DNA of 64,000 bases. It comes from CAIYZT01 sp031385445. GTDB lineage: Bacteria; Pseudomonadota; Alphaproteobacteria; Rhodobacterales; Rhodobacteraceae. The stretch spans positions 328,415-392,414 of the forward strand of contig JANNBM010000056.1 of NCBI GenBank assembly GCA_031385445.1, written 5' to 3'. The notes under the pieces were generated by a model, which worked only from the letters and a program-made list of their open reading frames with translations, did not search any database and had not been told where the DNA came from. The position numbers and the translations under genes were made by a program. This document shows positions 61,039-64,000 of this stretch, one piece after another (the stretch's first letter is position 1; each line of letters starts with the position of its first letter).

Positions 61039-61389
61039 TCAAGCTTTCGGCAGATAGCCGACCGGTGCATTCTCGTCGTATTCATAGTCAAGCGCGGGGC
61101 GGTCAAACACGGCGGTGGCGCGTTTGAATTCGCAAACCAGCTCGTCGCCATCCACTTCCGACGCGACGATCAGACACTGATAGATGTGCCGCGCGCCGTC
61201 GTAAACGTCGACCAATCCGCGCAGATGCTGGCTGTGCTCGGCGCCCATGGTCAGCCCATCATGCCAGAACCGCAGCACCGGATAGGTGACACCATCCACC
61301 TCCATCCGGAGGCGGGATTTCTTGCGGGCACGACTTTGCTGGGCATATGCAAGCCCGTCCCGAAGTTCTTTTGGAAAAAATTCCAACAT
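61039..61389 (-). CDS. Conserved-looking hypothetical protein (116 aa)
   Basis: The start at 61389 has GGAGGG 5-6 nt upstream and begins MLEFFPKELRDGLAYAQQSR. The body has a basic patch (RARKKSRLRMEV) and a compact alpha/beta pattern (YPVLRFWHDGLTM, LRGLVDVYDGARHIYQCLIV, CEFKRATAV). There is no signal peptide or membrane segment, so it is probably cytosolic. The function is unknown; it was not recognised beyond resembling small proteins of this group. Confidence 0.7.
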   Translation of the reverse strand: MLEFFPKELRDGLAYAQQSRARKKSRLRMEVDGVTYPVLRFWHDGLTMGAEHSQHLRGLVDVYDGARHIYQCLIVASEVDGDELVCEFKRATAVFDRPALDYEYDENAPVGYLPKA

Positions 61390-61606
61390 TTCACCCTCCA
61401 CCCGACACCCATGGTCATGTTCGATAGTGTCAAAAGCAAGTTAACGAGACGTTGCGGCAGCGATGCAGGATCAATGTGACATGCACGCAACAAGATTCGA
61501 ATGCTGCGCAGCATTTTACCGAAGTCGCGGGATGAAAGTGGAGCGGAACGGGTGCGAGCGTTCCGGTCCCGATGATTGCACAGCAGCGGCCCGGCGTTCG
61601 AAAACC

Positions 61607-64000
61607 TTACGCGACCAGCGCCTCGGCGCGTTTCAGGTCGACCGAAACCAGCTGGCTGACGCCCTGTTCGGCCATGGTCACACCATAAAGCCGGTCCATG
61701 CGCGACATGGTGACGGCGTGGTGGGTGATGATCAAAAAGCGCGTGTTGGTGCGGCGGGTCATCTCGTCGGCCAGATCGCAGAAGCGGGTGACGTTGGCAT
61801 CGTCCAGAGGCGCGTCCACCTCGTCCAGCACGCAGATCGGGGCGGGGTTGGCCAGAAAGACCGCAAAGATCAGCGCCAGAGCGGTCAGGGTCTGTTCGCC
61901 GCCGGACAGCAGCGACAGGTTGGACAGGCGTTTGCCGGGCGGTTGGCACATGATTTCAAGCCCGGCTTCCAGTGGGTCATCGGATTCGACCAGCACCAGC
62001 TTGGCCTCGCCCCCGGCGAACAGATGGGTGAACAGCGCGGTGAAATTGGTGTTCACCTGTTCGAAGGCGGTCAAAAGCCGTTCGCGACCTTCTTTGTTCA
62101 GGCCCGCGATGCCGCCACGCAGTTTGCGGATCGCCTCTTCAAGGTCGATCTTTTCGGCGGCGAGGGTGTCATATTCGGTGGCGACGGCCTTCATGTCATC
62201 CTCAGCGCGCAGGTTGACGGCCCCCAGCGCCTCGCGTTGGCGTTTCAGGCGCTGCACGTCGGTGTCCAAAGCCTCGACATCGGGCATCAGGTCGGGGTCG
62301 ATATGCAGGGTGGACAGCAGGGTTTCGGGATCGGCAGAGGTTTCTTCGGCAATGCGGTCACGGGCAAGGGCGGCAGTGCTGCGGGCGGCTTCGGCCAAAG
62401 CTTCGGCGCGGGCGCGGGATTCGCGGGCCTCACTTGCGGTGCGTTCGGTGTCGCGTTCGGCGTCGGCGGCGCGGCGCAGGGCGGTTTCGGCGGCAAGTAG
62501 CGCTTCGTCCGCGGCGCGGCGGCGGGTTTCGGCGCTGTCGATCTGGTCGGCCAAGGCCTCTCGCTGTTCGGCAATCTCTTGCGGGGCGGCAAGGGCGTCG
62601 GTCAGTTCGTCATCGGTTTCCGCGCGGCGGGCGGCCAGTTCGGACAGGCGTTTTTCGGCGGTTTCAAGCCGGTGCTTCCAGCCGGACAGTTCCTTCGTCG
62701 CTTCCTGTTTGCGGCGCAGGCGGGCCTCGCCCTCGCGCCGGATCTCGTCATGGGCGGACCGGCGCGACAGCATTGCGATGCGGGCGGCTTCGACCACCAG
62801 TCGGGCGGCGTCCAGCCCCGCGGTCTGGCCGTCCATGTCGGGAAGGTCGTCCATCTGCGCCTCGGCCGCCTGAACCCGGTCAAGGTAATCGTCACGCTCT
62901 TCCAGATAGCGGGTCAGCGACAGGCGGGCGGAGTCCAGACGCCCTTCGGCCAAAGAGCGGTCGGCCTCGGCGCGGGCTGCGGTGCGGGCGGCCTCGGTCG
63001 AGCGGGCATCGGCGGCGCGGCGGGCGTCGCGGGCGTGGGCATCGGCGGCGATCAGATCGGCCATCAGGGATTGTAGGCGTTCGTGGGCCTGCACGGTTCC
63101 CTGCGCCCGGGCTTCGGCTTGCGACAGATCGCCCTTCAGGCGGGTCAGGCGGTTCAACTGCACCAGACGCTGCGCGGCGGCAGAAGGCGCATCATCGGCC
63201 CCGGCGCGGTAGCCATCCCAACGCCAGAGATCGCCTTCGCGCGAGACTAGGCGCTGTCCGGGTTGCAGGGCCTCTTGCAGGGTCGGGCCTAGGGCGGCCT
63301 CGACCAGCCCGGTCTGACCCAGACGGCGGGCCAGAACCGCCGGGGCGGTCACAACATCGGACAGGGGGCGGATGCCGCGTGGCAGGGGATGATGCGCGTT
63401 ATAGGGTGGCAGGGCAACCCAGCCCGAGGGCCGATTGGCGGCAATTTCGGGTGCGCGCAGATCATCGGTCAGAGCGGCGCCAAGCGCGGCTTCGAACCCC
63501 GGTTGCACGGTGAGGCGGTCCAGAAGCTGGCTGCCGGTTGCCGCCTCACGTTCGACCAGTTTGGTCAGGGCGGCCATTTCGGCGCGCAGGGCATGGGCCT
63601 CGCCTTCGGCACTGCTGCGGGCGGCGCGGGCATCAGCCTCGCGGCTTTGGGTTTCGGCGCGAGCCTGTTCGGCGGCCAAGAGGGTGTCTTCGGCCAAGGC
63701 GGCCCGTTCGGCGGCGGCCTGAGCCAGATCCATGGCTTCGGTCAGACGGGACGTGGTGGCGGTGAGATGGGTTTCAGAGCTGGTGGCAGCACCATCCGCC
63801 TGCGCCAGCGCTGTTTCCGAGCGGGTCAGAGACAGACGGCTATCGGCCAACATCCTTTGGGCAGAGTGGTGGCGGGCCGAGATGCGAGCCATCTCTTCGG
63901 TCGCGGCCGAGAGTGTCTGTTCCTGCGCGGTCAGATCGGCAGAGGCGGCGCGGGCGGCTTCGGCAGCTTCGGCCAGCCGGTCGTCCTGCCCCTCCATCGC
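61607..64000 (-). CDS. smc: Chromosome segregation protein SMC (partial, C-terminal part)
   Basis: The frame is open from the right edge to a stop at 61607, about 797 residues. Visible are long coiled coils rich in Ala, Arg and Glu, and a hinge-like globular insert (around 63100-63540; LTVQPGFEAALGAALTDDLR, GWVALPPYNAHH). The C-terminal ATPase half has signature LSLLSGGEQTL, Walker B ICVLDEVDAPLDD, and ITHHAVTMSRMDRLYGVTM. With the missing N-terminal Walker A it forms the condensin core that compacts and separates chromosomes. The N-terminus lies beyond the window. Confidence 0.95.
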   Translation of the reverse strand, partial: AMEGQDDRLAEAAEAARAASADLTAQEQTLSAATEEMARISARHHSAQRMLADSRLSLTRSETALAQADGAATSSETHLTATTSRLTEAMDLAQAAAERAALAEDTLLAAEQARAETQSREADARAARSSAEGEAHALRAEMAALTKLVEREAATGSQLLDRLTVQPGFEAALGAALTDDLRAPEIAANRPSGWVALPPYNAHHPLPRGIRPLSDVVTAPAVLARRLGQTGLVEAALGPTLQEALQPGQRLVSREGDLWRWDGYRAGADDAPSAAAQRLVQLNRLTRLKGDLSQAEARAQGTVQAHERLQSLMADLIAADAHARDARRAADARSTEAARTAARAEADRSLAEGRLDSARLSLTRYLEERDDYLDRVQAAEAQMDDLPDMDGQTAGLDAARLVVEAARIAMLSRRSAHDEIRREGEARLRRKQEATKELSGWKHRLETAEKRLSELAARRAETDDELTDALAAPQEIAEQREALADQIDSAETRRRAADEALLAAETALRRAADAERDTERTASEARESRARAEALAEAARSTAALARDRIAEETSADPETLLSTLHIDPDLMPDVEALDTDVQRLKRQREALGAVNLRAEDDMKAVATEYDTLAAEKIDLEEAIRKLRGGIAGLNKEGRERLLTAFEQVNTNFTALFTHLFAGGEAKLVLVESDDPLEAGLEIMCQPPGKRLSNLSLLSGGEQTLTALALIFAVFLANPAPICVLDEVDAPLDDANVTRFCDLADEMTRRTNTRFLIITHHAVTMSRMDRLYGVTMAEQGVSQLVSVDLKRAEALVA

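Noticed and set aside
62434..63513. Plus-strand frame antisense to smc
   Set aside because: Arg/Gly/Pro-rich translation; the minus strand carries the SMC coiled coil and hinge.
1..64000. Search for tRNA, rRNA, CRISPR, insertion sequences or prophage genes
   Set aside because: No T-arm-like GGTTCGAATCC context in a cloverleaf, no regularly spaced repeats, and no transposase, integrase or phage structural protein was recognised by eye.

Overview
This is a 64 kb stretch of a high-GC chromosome that most resembles the Rhodobacterales (Rhodobacteraceae, Alphaproteobacteria). The evidence is the gene content and order: rimP-nusA-ylxR-infB, secA beside a parvulin-type isomerase and argJ, divergent serB/serC followed by serA, and tandem def genes with fmt. 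The protein families and frequent ATGA stop/start overlaps fit the same group. Nearly all of the sequence is coding. I see no rRNA, tRNA, CRISPR array, insertion sequence or prophage. Two genes run off the ends: an aldehyde dehydrogenase on the left and smc on the right.

Layout. 1-7.5 kb: deoxynucleoside and purine salvage (aldehyde dehydrogenase, deoC, adenine deaminase), an NhaD-type antiporter, a small P-loop kinase and a DMT exporter. 7.7-10.3 kb: a decayed RTX (calcium-binding repeat) pseudogene and an mltB-like transglycosylase split by a one-base frameshift. 10.3-15.6 kb: rnr, ubiG, pip, a GNAT acetyltransferase and a secreted hypothetical. 15.8-21.5 kb: the rimP-nusA-ylxR-infB translation/transcription operon, with a recognisable promoter, a hairpin-rich leader and a strong terminator. 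21.5-27.4 kb: mutT, argJ and a periplasmic PPIase, divergent from secA. 27.4-36.4 kb: a xylose locus (ROK repressor, xylF, xylH, xylG, xylA) with no xylB here. Its transcript continues by overlapping codons into a vanadium-haloperoxidase-like protein and a CRTAC1/ASPIC-UnbV protein. 36.5-47.9 kb: an Rrf2 regulator, a luciferase-like oxidoreductase, a TSUP transporter, serine biosynthesis (serB, serC, serA), gnd, a phosphatase, an MFS transporter and maiA. 48-55.9 kb: a surface-glycan island with an FkbM methyltransferase, two small glycosyltransferase-like proteins, a GSCFA protein, a GT2-methyltransferase fusion and a hydrolase-GT61 fusion. 56-64 kb: a TetR regulator, a YeaQ/YmgE-type membrane protein, three tandem peptide deformylases plus fmt, a PatB/MalY-type lyase, a small conserved hypothetical and the C-terminal part of smc.

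The observations most worth a second look are: (i) a deformylase paralogue with its metal-binding Cys and catalytic Glu replaced, held between two intact copies by start/stop overlap; (ii) the haloperoxidase-CRTAC1 pair coupled to xylA; (iii) the glycan island with two unusual fusions; (iv) leader RNAs upstream of rimP and serC behind near-identical promoters; (v) a recurrent 3'-flanking module (one or two hairpins plus a motif read on the minus strand as roughly GTGGNYCAAATATCC) found after five minus-strand genes and no plus-strand gene; (vi) clear palindromic operator candidates upstream of gnd, xylF and the PatB-like gene.

All calls rest on reading the sequence and on family knowledge. 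No database search was run.
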